Assembly: GCA_023228705.1 (NCBI GenBank)
Contig: JALOAS010000019.1
Span: 1 to 37,396 of the forward strand
DNA: 37,396 nt
Source of the DNA: Ottowia sp.
GTDB lineage: Bacteria > Pseudomonadota > Gammaproteobacteria > Burkholderiales > Burkholderiaceae_C
Reading direction: 5' to 3'
Both the position numbers and the translations under genes were made by a program. This document shows positions 16,643-25,077 of this stretch, piece after piece (within the stretch, counting starts at the first letter, position 1; each line of letters begins with the position of its first letter). Under the pieces are notes generated by a model that saw nothing but the letters and a program-made list of their open reading frames with translations, was not told the DNA's origin and searched no databases.

Positions 16643-17323
16643 ATGGGTACGCTGTATCTGGTTCGGCACGGCCAGGCGAGCTTTGGCACCGATGACTACG
16701 ACGAACTGAGCGAACTGGGGCACAGGCAGGCACGGCGGCTGGGGACTTACTGGCGGCAGCGTTTTGGCGACGCCCTGTCGTTTGACGCCGTCCTGACCGG
16801 CACCTTGCGCCGGCAACTGCAGACCTGGCAGGGCATCGCCGAGGGAGCCGGCTTGCCAAACGTGCCCCAGGTCTCCTGGCCCGGGCTCAACGAGTACGAT
16901 GGCGATGCGGTCATTGCCGCGGTGTGCCAGGAGCCGCTGCCGCCGCCCGATACGGCCGAAGGCTACAAGGCGCATTTCCGGGCGCTTCGCCGCGGCCTGG
17001 AGGCGTGGATGGCCGGCGACGTCGCGCCGGCCGGCATGCCGACGCACGCGCAATTCGCCCGCGACGTGGTGGCGGCGCTGGACCACGTGCGGCAACGCTA
17101 CCGCGGCAACGTGCTGCTGGTCTCAAGCGGGGGGCCGATCACGACGGCGGTGGGGCACGTGCTTCAGACGCCGCCTGCGGTGACCATTGCGCTGAACCTG
17201 CGCTACCGCAACACCGCAGTCACTGAAATGGCGTTCAATTCCAGACGCCACAGCCTGGTTGCCTACAATGCGTTGCCGCACCTGGCGGGCGCCGGCTTTG
17301 AGGGCTGGGTGACGTATGCCTGA
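16643..17323 (+). CDS. Histidine phosphatase family protein, copy 1
   Basis: Phosphoglycerate-mutase-like protein of 226 residues. It starts MGTLYLVRHGQASFGTDDYD with the RHG motif (8-10), whose His would be phosphorylated. TGTLRRQLQT and LNEYDGDA supply the usual Arg and acidic residues. The second catalytic His, expected in a V(S/T)HGG motif, is replaced by Ser in VSSGGPI (160-166). Activity is therefore uncertain. The ATG at 16634 is a possible alternative start. It is followed 121 bp downstream by a paralogue. Confidence 0.85.
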   Translation: MGTLYLVRHGQASFGTDDYDELSELGHRQARRLGTYWRQRFGDALSFDAVLTGTLRRQLQTWQGIAEGAGLPNVPQVSWPGLNEYDGDAVIAAVCQEPLPPPDTAEGYKAHFRALRRGLEAWMAGDVAPAGMPTHAQFARDVVAALDHVRQRYRGNVLLVSSGGPITTAVGHVLQTPPAVTIALNLRYRNTAVTEMAFNSRRHSLVAYNALPHLAGAGFEGWVTYA

Positions 17324-17444
17324 CCCATGCCGGCCCGGCGTTGCGCTCGCTGCCAACGTGATACGCTCGAGCCGCTATGCAAGCGGGGCGGGGCCTTGAA
17401 GTGCCTGGCGCGCCGCAGGCTGTGGAACCGGTGGACAGGAATGC

Positions 17445-18140
17445 ATGGGAACCATTTATCTGGTGCGTCACGGGCAGGCCAGCTTTGGCAGCGCCAACTA
17501 CGATGAGCTCAGCGAGCTCGGCTGGCAGCAGGCTCGGCGCCTGGGCGCCTACTGGCGGCAGTGCAGCGGTCTGCGGCAAGCTGGCTGCAAGCCGCATTTT
17601 GAAGCGGTCTACACCGGCACGCTGACGCGGCAGGTGCAGACGTGGGCAGGCATTGCGGAAGGTGCGCAGGTGCCGGTGGAGCCTGTCGTGCGGCGGCGCG
17701 CGCTCAATGAATACAACGTGCCTGCCATCATCCATGCCGCGCACCCGGAGCCGCTGGAAAAGTCGCGCGAGCCGGCCGCGTACTTCAGGCGCCTGCAGGC
17801 GCTGAGATCGGGCCTGGTGGGCTGGATGCAGGGCAACCTGGCGCCGCAGGGGCTGCCGTCGTACGCGCAGTTCCGGTACGGAGTCATGGCGGTGCTCGAT
17901 GAAGTGCGGACGCGCCATCGCGGCGACGTGCTCGTGGTCACCAGTGCCGGTCCCATAGCCGCCGTGCTGTCCCACCTGATGCGCACGCCACCTGCGGCAA
18001 CGGCCGAGCTCAATATTGCCTACAGGAACGCGGCGCTGACCGAGCTGGCGTTCAGCCGCAGCGGATACGCCCTGATGGCGTTCAACGCGCTGCCGCACCT
18101 GCAGTCGACCCGGCACCGGCGCTGGATCAGCTGGATCTGA
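17445..18140 (+). CDS. Histidine phosphatase family protein, copy 2
   Basis: Paralogue of the preceding gene, 231 residues, starting MGTIYLVRHGQASFGSANYD. The two share order and motifs along their length (ELSELG, QARRLG.YWRQ, TGTL.RQ.QTW.GIAEGA, LNEY, YRN.A.TE.AF, NALPHL), so they arose by tandem duplication. The second catalytic His is again missing, with VTSAGPI at 165-171. AGGA precedes the ATG. It converges on the creatininase-family gene, with a 7-bp-arm hairpin between. Confidence 0.87.
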   Translation: MGTIYLVRHGQASFGSANYDELSELGWQQARRLGAYWRQCSGLRQAGCKPHFEAVYTGTLTRQVQTWAGIAEGAQVPVEPVVRRRALNEYNVPAIIHAAHPEPLEKSREPAAYFRRLQALRSGLVGWMQGNLAPQGLPSYAQFRYGVMAVLDEVRTRHRGDVLVVTSAGPIAAVLSHLMRTPPAATAELNIAYRNAALTELAFSRSGYALMAFNALPHLQSTRHRRWISWI

Positions 18141-18141
18141 G

Positions 18142-18165
18142 CGGCGCGATTTCGATTCCGCGCCG
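18142..18165. terminator. Hairpin between convergent genes
   Basis: CGGCGCG (18142-18148) and CGCGCCG (18159-18165) form perfect 7-bp arms around a 10-base loop, in the 31-bp gap between convergent stops. No U-tract follows on either strand, so it would be at best a weak or Rho-assisted bidirectional terminator. Confidence 0.35.
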
Positions 18166-18171
18166 TCGTGC

Positions 18172-19038
18172 TTACGCGCTGTCGGCTCCGGAGCGGGTGG
18201 CCGGGCGGACCGTATCGGGCGGCAGCCGGTCGATTTCCTGCAGCAGGTCGGCCAGCGCCTGTCCTGCCGCCTGCAGCAGTGCCTGACCGTCCGCGGCGCG
18301 CGCGGCCGCTGCATTGCCCGCGGCACCCGCCGGATTCAGATCCTGCGCTGCCCACGAGAGGCGGGCGCTCCTGCCGTTGCCCAGGATGGCAAAGTCGCGT
18401 GCCCGGACTTGTGACGTGGATGAAAAATCGCGCGCGGCCTGCACGCGCACCTGCTCGGGCCTGATCGCCAGCATGAGTGCGGTTTCCACCTGGCCCGCAT
18501 GCACGCCAAAGCGTCTTTCGGCAGGCGGAAAGCGGTCCATGAGGTCGTTGCCCGCGGCGTCCAGCAACGGCAGGTCAAACCAGTTGACGCGATAGACCAG
18601 CATCCCCAGGCGCATGCGCAAATCGCGCGCCACCGGGTCCATGAGCCCGACGTTGCCGCCGTGCGTGTTGAACAGCACCAGCTTGCGGATGCCGCTGGCA
18701 TGCACGCATTCGGCAATCTCGGTCCATAGGCGCAGCACGGTATCGGCGCCCAGGCTGAGCGTGCCGGCAAAGCCCAGGTGCTCGGGGCTGAACCCCACCT
18801 GCTGCACCGGCAGGAACCACGCCGGGAAGCCCCGGGGCAAGCGCGCGGCGGCGGCGCGGGTCATGGCGCTGGCAAGATCGGAGTCAACCGAGAGCGGCAG
18901 GTGCGGCCCGTGCTGCTCGGTGGCGGCCAGCGGCAGTACGGCCATGCTGCGCTGCCGGTCCAGCGCGGCAAAGTCCGCGCTGGAGAGGTCCGCCCACAGA
19001 TGCGACGCGGCCGCCGGGGATGGCGCTGCGTCAACCAT
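18172..19038 (-). CDS. Creatininase family protein (amidohydrolase)
   Basis: Metal-dependent amidohydrolase-like protein of 288 residues. Family metal ligands are visible: Glu41 and His43 in ATEQHGPHLPL, Asp52 in SVDSD, His in VLFNTHGGNVG and Glu in HAGQVETALM. Family members hydrolyse cyclic amides such as creatinine or process peptides and cofactors (MftE, ArfB); the substrate is unknown here. ATG 19038 starts 4 bp after the cfa stop; ATG 19050 would overlap the cfa end. Translation coupled to cfa is likely. The C-terminus has an Ala-rich helix extension. Confidence 0.86.
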   Translation of the reverse strand: MVDAAPSPAAASHLWADLSSADFAALDRQRSMAVLPLAATEQHGPHLPLSVDSDLASAMTRAAAARLPRGFPAWFLPVQQVGFSPEHLGFAGTLSLGADTVLRLWTEIAECVHASGIRKLVLFNTHGGNVGLMDPVARDLRMRLGMLVYRVNWFDLPLLDAAGNDLMDRFPPAERRFGVHAGQVETALMLAIRPEQVRVQAARDFSSTSQVRARDFAILGNGRSARLSWAAQDLNPAGAAGNAAAARAADGQALLQAAGQALADLLQEIDRLPPDTVRPATRSGADSA

Positions 19039-19042
19039 GCGC

Positions 19043-20287
19043 TCAGGCATACATCCAGCGCCGCGAGCGCGGCAGCGTGTCGCTGTGCTGGCCGGCACGG
19101 TGCGCCAGCACCTGGAACACGGATACCTCGTCGTTTTCAAATGCCCACTGGCAGCCCACCAGGTACATGCGCCAGATGCGCCAGGTCTTGTCCGCGACCA
19201 TGGTCCTGAGCTTCTCGCTCTTGGCTTCAAACGTGTCGCTCCAGCACCGCAGCGTCTGCGCGTAATGCCGGCGCAGGCTTTCGGCATCGATGGGCTCCAG
19301 CCCGCTGCGTTGCATGGCATGCAGGATCTTGCTGATGTGCGGCAACTCGCCGTCAGGGAAGACGTAGCGGTCGATGAAGTCGCCGCCGCCGTGTGTCGCG
19401 CCCTCATGGTCGGGCGCGCAGGTGGTGATGTTGTGGTTGAGCACCCAGCCGTCCGGCGCGAGACGGTCGCGGATGATCCGGAAGTACTGCTCCAGGTTGG
19501 CCAGCCCCACGTGTTCGCACATGCCTATGCTGGTGACGCGGTCAAAGGTGTCGGTGACGTCGCGGTAGTCCTGGAGCCGGATTTCCACCTGGTCCTGCAG
19601 TCCCGCCTCGCGCACGCGCTCGGTTGCCAGATCGTACTGGTTTTGCGACAGCGTGATGCCAACGCAACGCGCGCCAAATTTCTGCGCGGCACGCAGCACC
19701 AGCGCGCCCCAGCCGCAGCCTATGTCCAGGAGGCGCTGGCCGGGCTGCAGCCGTGCCTTGGTCAGGATGTGGTCCAGCTTCTTGGTCTGCGCCTGCGCCA
19801 GTGTCTCGTCGCCGTTCTCGAAATAGGCGCAGGAGTACAGCATGGCCGGGTCCAGCCACTCGGCGTAAAATGCATTGGATACATCGTAGTGGTACTGGAT
19901 GTCGGCCTTGTCCTGGCCCTTGCTGTGCGCGGCGCTGTCGATTACCTTCTTGGTCACGCGCCCGATCAGGCCCGGCTTGACCAGCCCGGAATCGTCTACC
20001 TGCGACAGCTGGTATGCCGTGGCAAGGATGTCCTGCACCGACCCCTGCACGTCCAGGTTCCCTTCGACGTACGCGGTGCCCAGGCTGTCCAGCGAGGGCG
20101 CCGCCAGCGCTGCCGCGCCCTTGGCATTCTGCACGTCGACGATGACGCTGGGCGTGTCAAAACGGCCGAGCTTGACGCCGTCGTTGCCCTTCCAGCGCAC
20201 CAGTACCGGCAGTTCAATTTGGTTGCGCAAGCGTTCAACCAGCTGGTCGATGCTTGCCTTGATCGGAGAAGAAGTTGCTACCGACAT
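19043..20287 (-). CDS. cfa: Cyclopropane-fatty-acyl-phospholipid synthase family protein
   Basis: SAM-dependent methyltransferase of about 414 residues, probably adding a methylene bridge to unsaturated phospholipid acyl chains at the inner membrane. Visible are the N-terminal lipid-binding domain, IQYHYDVSNAFYAEWLDPAM (substrate region), the SAM-binding LLDIGCGWGALV, GITLSQNQYDLA, IGMCEHVG and YVFPDGELPHIS. ATG 20287 is chosen because GGGAG lies about 10 bases upstream; ATG 20296 would sit only one base after it. It is followed almost without gap by the creatininase-family gene. A role as a specialised Cfa-like methyltransferase cannot be excluded. Confidence 0.92.
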   Translation of the reverse strand: MSVATSSPIKASIDQLVERLRNQIELPVLVRWKGNDGVKLGRFDTPSVIVDVQNAKGAAALAAPSLDSLGTAYVEGNLDVQGSVQDILATAYQLSQVDDSGLVKPGLIGRVTKKVIDSAAHSKGQDKADIQYHYDVSNAFYAEWLDPAMLYSCAYFENGDETLAQAQTKKLDHILTKARLQPGQRLLDIGCGWGALVLRAAQKFGARCVGITLSQNQYDLATERVREAGLQDQVEIRLQDYRDVTDTFDRVTSIGMCEHVGLANLEQYFRIIRDRLAPDGWVLNHNITTCAPDHEGATHGGGDFIDRYVFPDGELPHISKILHAMQRSGLEPIDAESLRRHYAQTLRCWSDTFEAKSEKLRTMVADKTWRIWRMYLVGCQWAFENDEVSVFQVLAHRAGQHSDTLPRSRRWMYA

Positions 20288-20477
20288 CAGGTCCATGCTC
20301 CCTTGTTGTCGCTCAATCCAGACTTCGGGATGTACCGTGCCCTGCACTGGTACGACAAATGCCTGACACTATCTTAAATCAAACGGCTCGCAGGACAGGC
20401 TGCTCGCAGTGCCGGCGCGACCGGTGCCTGCCTGCGCCACGACGGGCAGGGAACCCCGGGGCGGCTTTTTGGTCTGA

Positions 20478-22751
20478 ATGACGTTTTCTTCAATGCGAAT
20501 GCGGATGCAATTGACTCGGCTGACCCGGCTTTTCTGGTTCATGGTTCTTTTCCTGGCGGCCGGCTGGGGCGGGCCGGTGCTGGCGCAGGTTCCGACCGGC
20601 GCGTCTGCAACCGTTCGCAGCGACCAGGTGAGCGCGCGGCTGCTCGCGCACGCGCCCGATGGCGTGCCGACGGGCGACGCTGCCGCTGGCGGCGGTGCTG
20701 CCCGGATCTGGCTGGGCCTGCAGCTGGAGCATGCGCCGCAGTGGCACACGTACTGGAAGAACACCGGCGACTCGGGGCTGCCGACCGAGCTGGACTGGGA
20801 ACTGCCCGACGGCGTGCAGGTGGGCGAAGTCCAGTGGCCGGTGCCGCAAAAGTTGCGCGTTGGCGACCTGGCCAACTATGGCTACGAAGACACCGTGCTG
20901 TTGCCGGTGCCGCTGATCGTGACGCCGCAGTACAAGCCGCCGCTGCTGGCCGACAGCATGGAAATCGGGCTGCACGCGAGCTGGCTGGTCTGCAGGCAGG
21001 AATGCATTCCGCAGGATGGCCAGTTCAGGCTCAAGCTGCCGCTGCGCGGCTCCACCGCGCTCTACGGCAGCGAGTTCGAGGCGGCATTTGCGGCGCAGCC
21101 GACCCAGGTTGACGGGGAGCAGCATGTCACGGTCCGGGACGACGGCAAGCGCGTGACCATTCGCGTATCCGGGCTGCCGCAAGCGCTGCAGGGCCGCACG
21201 CTGGAGCTGTTCCCGGAAACACCGGAGGTCCTGGTTGCCGCTGCCGTCCAGGCAGAAGAGCCCGCTGCCCACACCTGGACGCAACGCTGGGAAGGCGGTG
21301 CATGGGTCGCAGACTACCCGGTTTCACCGTACCGGGCCGAAAGCCCGGAGCACCTGCCGCTGGTGCTGGCGGCGGGCCGCAGCGGCTGGCGCGTGGACGC
21401 GGCCGTCAGCGGCGGCTGGCCAGCCGTGGAAGAAGCAACTGCTGCGCTGGTTGCGCCTGGCTCGCCAGCGCCGGCCGCGCCGCTGGTTGCGTCGCCGCGC
21501 GCGGGCAGCGCAGCGGGCCTGCAAGGGGTGCCAGCGGCCGTGTTTGCATGGGCGCTGCTGGGCGCGCTGATCGGCGGTCTCATCCTCAATCTCATGCCCT
21601 GCGTCTTCCCCATCCTGGCGATCAAGGTGCTGGGGTTCGCGCAGCAGGGTCGCAACCGCGCAGCGCACCGGGCGGATGGGCTGGCGTACACCGCCGGCGT
21701 CGTGGTCTCCTTTCTTGCGCTGGGCGGGCTGATGCTGCTGCTGCGTGCAGCGGGCCACCAGCTGGGCTGGGGCTTTCAGCTGCAATCACCCGCCGTGGTT
21801 GCGCTGCTGGCGGTCCTGTTTGTCGTCATCGGGCTGAACCTGTCCGGCGTTTTTGCCTTTGGCACCTTTGTCCCAAGCCGCATGGCCACGTACCAGGCAC
21901 GGCAGCCGCTGCTCAACGCCGGCTTGACCGGCGTGCTTGCGGTGGCTGTGGCCTCGCCGTGCACGGCGCCGTTCATGGGCGCGGCGCTGGGTCTGGCCAT
22001 TGCCCTGCCGGCGTGGCAGGCGCTGGCCATCTTTGCCGCCATCGGACTGGGCATGGCGCTGCCGTACCTGGCGGCAAGCTGGGTGCCCGCCGTGGCGCGC
22101 GCGCTGCCGCGCCCCGGGAGCTGGATGGACACGTTCAAGAAGTTCATGGCGTTTCCCATGTTCGGCACCGCCGTCTGGCTGCTCTGGGTGCTGGGCCAGC
22201 AAACCGGCATTGATGGCGCGGCGGCCTTGCTGGCCTTGCTGGTCACGCTGGCCCTTGTCCTGTGGGCGCTGGGCCAGGCGGGGCGGGCGCGCTGGATCAC
22301 GCTGGTTCCGGCGCTTGCCCTGGCCGCGTTCCTGGTCCCGGGGCTGGCGCCGCACGTGGTTGCGCCCATGCCGGCGCTGGCAACGGCCGGGTCGGCGCCG
22401 GCCGACGGGCGCTGGCAGCCCTGGTCTGCCGAGCGCATGGACGCGCTGCTGGCGCAGGGACAGCCCGTTTTTGTCGACTTTACGGCGGCCTGGTGCGTCA
22501 CCTGCCAGTACAACAAGAAAAACACGCTCAGCAAGCCGGAGGTGCTTGCGGCGCTGGACGCCGCCAACGTGCAGACCTTGCGCGCGGACTGGACGCGCCG
22601 TGATCCGGCCATAGGCGACGCCATCCAGGCACTGGGCCGCAGCGGCGTGCCGGTCTATCTCTTGCAGGCGCCCGGGCAGCCGCCGGTTGTCCTGGCCGAG
22701 CTGCTCACCGTGGAAGAGGTCACCCACGCCCTGGCGCAACTGCCGTCCTGA
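20478..22751 (+). CDS. dsbD: DsbD/ScsB-type thiol:disulfide interchange protein
   Basis: Membrane electron conduit that passes reducing power from cytoplasmic thioredoxin to periplasmic disulfide proteins. The 757-residue protein has a signal peptide (cleavage near VLAQ, residue 37). A large periplasmic DsbC-corrector-like domain follows, with CRQEC (Cys172, Cys176), typical of ScsB rather than E. coli DsbD. About eight transmembrane segments carry redox cysteines Cys375 (NLMPCVFPI) and Cys495 (ASPCTAPF), and a C-terminal thioredoxin domain has WCVTC (Cys673, Cys676). Several ATGs lie at the start (20478, 20493, 20499, 20505). Likely partners are cytochrome c maturation or DsbC-like proteins. 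Confidence 0.92.
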   Translation: MTFSSMRMRMQLTRLTRLFWFMVLFLAAGWGGPVLAQVPTGASATVRSDQVSARLLAHAPDGVPTGDAAAGGGAARIWLGLQLEHAPQWHTYWKNTGDSGLPTELDWELPDGVQVGEVQWPVPQKLRVGDLANYGYEDTVLLPVPLIVTPQYKPPLLADSMEIGLHASWLVCRQECIPQDGQFRLKLPLRGSTALYGSEFEAAFAAQPTQVDGEQHVTVRDDGKRVTIRVSGLPQALQGRTLELFPETPEVLVAAAVQAEEPAAHTWTQRWEGGAWVADYPVSPYRAESPEHLPLVLAAGRSGWRVDAAVSGGWPAVEEATAALVAPGSPAPAAPLVASPRAGSAAGLQGVPAAVFAWALLGALIGGLILNLMPCVFPILAIKVLGFAQQGRNRAAHRADGLAYTAGVVVSFLALGGLMLLLRAAGHQLGWGFQLQSPAVVALLAVLFVVIGLNLSGVFAFGTFVPSRMATYQARQPLLNAGLTGVLAVAVASPCTAPFMGAALGLAIALPAWQALAIFAAIGLGMALPYLAASWVPAVARALPRPGSWMDTFKKFMAFPMFGTAVWLLWVLGQQTGIDGAAALLALLVTLALVLWALGQAGRARWITLVPALALAAFLVPGLAPHVVAPMPALATAGSAPADGRWQPWSAERMDALLAQGQPVFVDFTAAWCVTCQYNKKNTLSKPEVLAALDAANVQTLRADWTRRDPAIGDAIQALGRSGVPVYLLQAPGQPPVVLAELLTVEEVTHALAQLPS

Positions 22752-22834
22752 CGCCCGGCCCGACTGCAACCGGATGCGGCCAGCGACGCCAGCGTCACCC
22801 TCCTGACACGGCCAGGACCGAGCGCAGCCGCGGC

Positions 22835-23653
22835 TCAGCGACTGGCGCGCAGGCGCCGCTGCTGCAGGCGCACGGCGCGTGCCTGCGCAAACTGCCTGTC
22901 GTTGAGCACGGATCGTGCCTGTTCCATGAAGCGCTGATGGTAGCGTTCGGTGGCACGGATCAGCTCGTGCTTGCTGGTGGCCAGGTGCTGCTTGCTTTTT
23001 TGCAGCAGCAGCGCGGGCTTGGCGGCCAGGTCGGCAGCGATGTCGCGGCCGGTGGCCAGGGCTTGCCCCGGCTCGCACAGGCCGTTGAGAAACGCCGCGT
23101 CATGGAGGGCCTGCGCCGTGAGCGGCGTTTGCAGCAGCGCCGCCTTGAGGGTTTCAGAAGGCCCCAGGTCCTGCGCCAGGAAACGCAGGCCCGTGTGCAT
23201 GGCCGGAATGTCGAAGTCTGCTTCCGGCAGCATGAACAGCGTGTTGCGTTCCGCATACCGCAGGTCGCAGGCCGCCGCCAGGATGATCCCCATGGCGCCC
23301 AGGCAGGCGCCGTGGATGGCGCCCACCACGATGGCCTTCATGCTCGCCATGCGCTCGACAAACTGGTTTGCAAGGTCCACCGTGGCGCGAAGCTGCGCCT
23401 GCGTGCCGCTGTGCAGCAGCGCCAGGTCCAGGCCGGCACAAAAGACCTCGCCTGCCCCATGCACGACCACCGCCTTGACTTGCCGCTCCTGGTCCAGCCA
23501 TTGGCAGGCGAGCAGGATGTCCTCGCTCATTTCCTCGTTGACGGCGTTGCGGTGGTCGGGGCGGGCCAGCTGCAGCTCGCCGACGGCGCCGCAAAAGCGC
23601 GCGGCCACGTGGGTCAGCCTGAGCTGCCGGGCCATCGTGTGAGAGGCGTTCAT
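22835..23653 (-). CDS. Enoyl-CoA hydratase/isomerase family protein, copy A
   Basis: Crotonase-fold protein of 272 residues. GAVGELQLARPDHRNAVNEEM, AVVVHGAGEVFCAGLDL (oxyanion-hole strand) and AIHGACLG with ILAAACDLRYA fit the fold. The catalytic Glu144 position of rat enoyl-CoA hydratase is Ile, while the Glu164 position is kept in LPEAD. It may be an isomerase, hydrolase or degenerate member. The ATG has AGGAG 10 bases upstream. It follows a paralogue (copy B) by 164 bp on the same strand; the two share the N-terminal and core blocks, so they look like a tandem duplication. Confidence 0.85.
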   Translation of the reverse strand: MNASHTMARQLRLTHVAARFCGAVGELQLARPDHRNAVNEEMSEDILLACQWLDQERQVKAVVVHGAGEVFCAGLDLALLHSGTQAQLRATVDLANQFVERMASMKAIVVGAIHGACLGAMGIILAAACDLRYAERNTLFMLPEADFDIPAMHTGLRFLAQDLGPSETLKAALLQTPLTAQALHDAAFLNGLCEPGQALATGRDIAADLAAKPALLLQKSKQHLATSKHELIRATERYHQRFMEQARSVLNDRQFAQARAVRLQQRRLRASR

Positions 23654-23817
23654 GTCAATGGTGCTCCTGCGGGGAGTGGTATGGGCCGTTGCTGGCAGGC
23701 CCGGTACGGATTCATTTTGCCGCAAGCGGGGATTGGCAGGCGCGTCGTGGTGTCCGGCGGCACCATGGGCCAAACGGAAACGCGAGGGCGGCAGGTTGCG
23801 CGGGACATGATGCTTGC

Positions 23818-24627
23818 TCACGCTCCGCGCGTCGGGGCGTCCGGGTCGCGGAGGCGCCGCAGGTAGTCGTTGCGGATTCCCATGGACTCGGGGTCGACGA
23901 GCGCGGCGCCCAGGTCGCTGATGAACTGGAACGAGTGGTGCGCGGAGGCAAGCGTGCGGATATCGTGCGCCATCTGCTGCTTGGTCATGCGCAGGACCAG
24001 CGCCGAGCTGCGCGTCAGCTGCGCCGCGATGTCGCGTGACTCGGTCAGGAGGTCCTGGGGCTCGAAGATGCCGTTCAGAAAATTCTTCTGGTACAGCCGC
24101 TCGGTCGGGACCGGACGGCCCAGCAGCGCCATTTCCAGCGTCAGCGCCGAGCCCAGCGACTTGGCAAGCCCCGACATGCCGCTGTACGAGACCGGGATGC
24201 CCAGGTTGATTTCAGGCAGGAAGAACGCCGTATCGCGCGCGGCGTAGCGCAAGTCGCAGGCGGCCGCCAGCATGATGGAACTGACGCCCACGCAGCTGCC
24301 GTGAATGGCCGCGACGACCACCGCGTTCATCATGGTGATGCGCTCGACCATCTGGCGCGTCAGGTCGGCGGCGGCAGCCATCTGCTTGGCCGTTCCGTGG
24401 CGAAACAGGTCGATGTCCATGCCGGCGCTGAACGCTGCGCCCTCGCCCCGCAGGATGACGACCTTGACGCCCTCGTGCTGGTCAAACCACTGGCAGAGCG
24501 AGAGCACCTGCTCGATCATGTGATCGTTGATGGCGTTGCGCTGCTGCGGACGCGTCAGGCACAGCTCGCCGACGGCGCCATCGACGCTGGCGGTCACGAG
24601 AGGGAGTATGCGTCGTTCTTTTTTCAT
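23818..24627 (-). CDS. Enoyl-CoA hydratase/isomerase family protein, copy B
   Basis: Crotonase-fold protein of 269 residues. It has GAVGELCLTRPQQRNAINDHM, VVILRGEGAAFSAGMDIDLF, AAIHGSCVG, MLAAACDLRYA and LPEINLGIP. Compared with rat hydratase the Glu144 position is Met and Glu164 is kept, as in copy A. ATG 24627 (MKKERRILPLV) is chosen, but its ribosome-binding site is weak. A TTG at 24675 with AAAGG 5 bases upstream would add 16 residues. It is first in the pair behind a dyad-containing promoter at 24761-24796. The CoA substrate is unknown. Confidence 0.85.
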   Translation of the reverse strand: MKKERRILPLVTASVDGAVGELCLTRPQQRNAINDHMIEQVLSLCQWFDQHEGVKVVILRGEGAAFSAGMDIDLFRHGTAKQMAAAADLTRQMVERITMMNAVVVAAIHGSCVGVSSIMLAAACDLRYAARDTAFFLPEINLGIPVSYSGMSGLAKSLGSALTLEMALLGRPVPTERLYQKNFLNGIFEPQDLLTESRDIAAQLTRSSALVLRMTKQQMAHDIRTLASAHHSFQFISDLGAALVDPESMGIRNDYLRRLRDPDAPTRGA

Positions 24628-24760
24628 GGCTGGTTGCGCTTGATTCGGAGAGCATGGTGTTACAGTTGCGGTCAATCGTGCCTTTGCGCGCGGTGCGCAT
24701 CAGCATCGCATGCGGGGTTCGCGGCGAGTGCAGGCTGCGATTTCCGTTGTTGTAACGATA

Positions 24761-24786
24761 TGTTGCATTATACGGCAAATGCAACA
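24761..24786. promoter_or_regulatory. Palindromic operator TGTTGCATT-N8-AATGCAACA
   Basis: Perfect 9-bp arms (24761-24769, 24778-24786) flank an 8-bp spacer. The perfect minus-strand TATAAT (24767-24772) straddles the left arm and spacer, so a bound dimer would cover the -10. An additional GTGCAAC half-site follows at 24791-24797. Confidence 0.6.
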
Positions 24787-24796
24787 ATTTGTGCAA
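24767..24796 (-). promoter_or_regulatory. Promoter of the enoyl-CoA hydratase pair
   Basis: On the minus strand TATAAT (24767-24772) lies 18 bp after TTGCAC (24791-24796). The -10 is perfect and the -35 partial. It points at copy B with a leader of ~130 nt. Confidence 0.55.
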
Positions 24797-25077
24797 CGTT
24801 TCCGCTATTTCAGCCTGCCCGGAAGGCTTTCAAGAGTGCGAACATCGCTCGTGCAAAGCGTGCATGCCGTGCGCTGCACTGTTTCATCTTGCGACATTTC
24901 CAGTAACTGAGCGGCTCGTGCCGCGAGAGTTCCCGACCGCATCACGCAAGCGGGGGCCGTCGCTGGTGGACAGAACCGGCGCTGCAGAATCGGGCGGAGC
25001 GCGTGCGGCGCGCAGATACAATGGATTGCTGCACCGGCGACTCCGGCGCCAGGTCGTTGGCGCCGCCTCTTTTTCTC

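Larger units (their letters stand above)
24628..25077. other. Divergent intergenic region between hydratase pair and dusB
   Basis: 450 bp between divergent genes. It contains the promoter/operator cluster at 24761-24796. Its dusB-proximal ~280 bp holds no confident promoter; a TACAAT at 25017-25022 lacks a good -35. No gene is supported. Confidence 0.6.
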
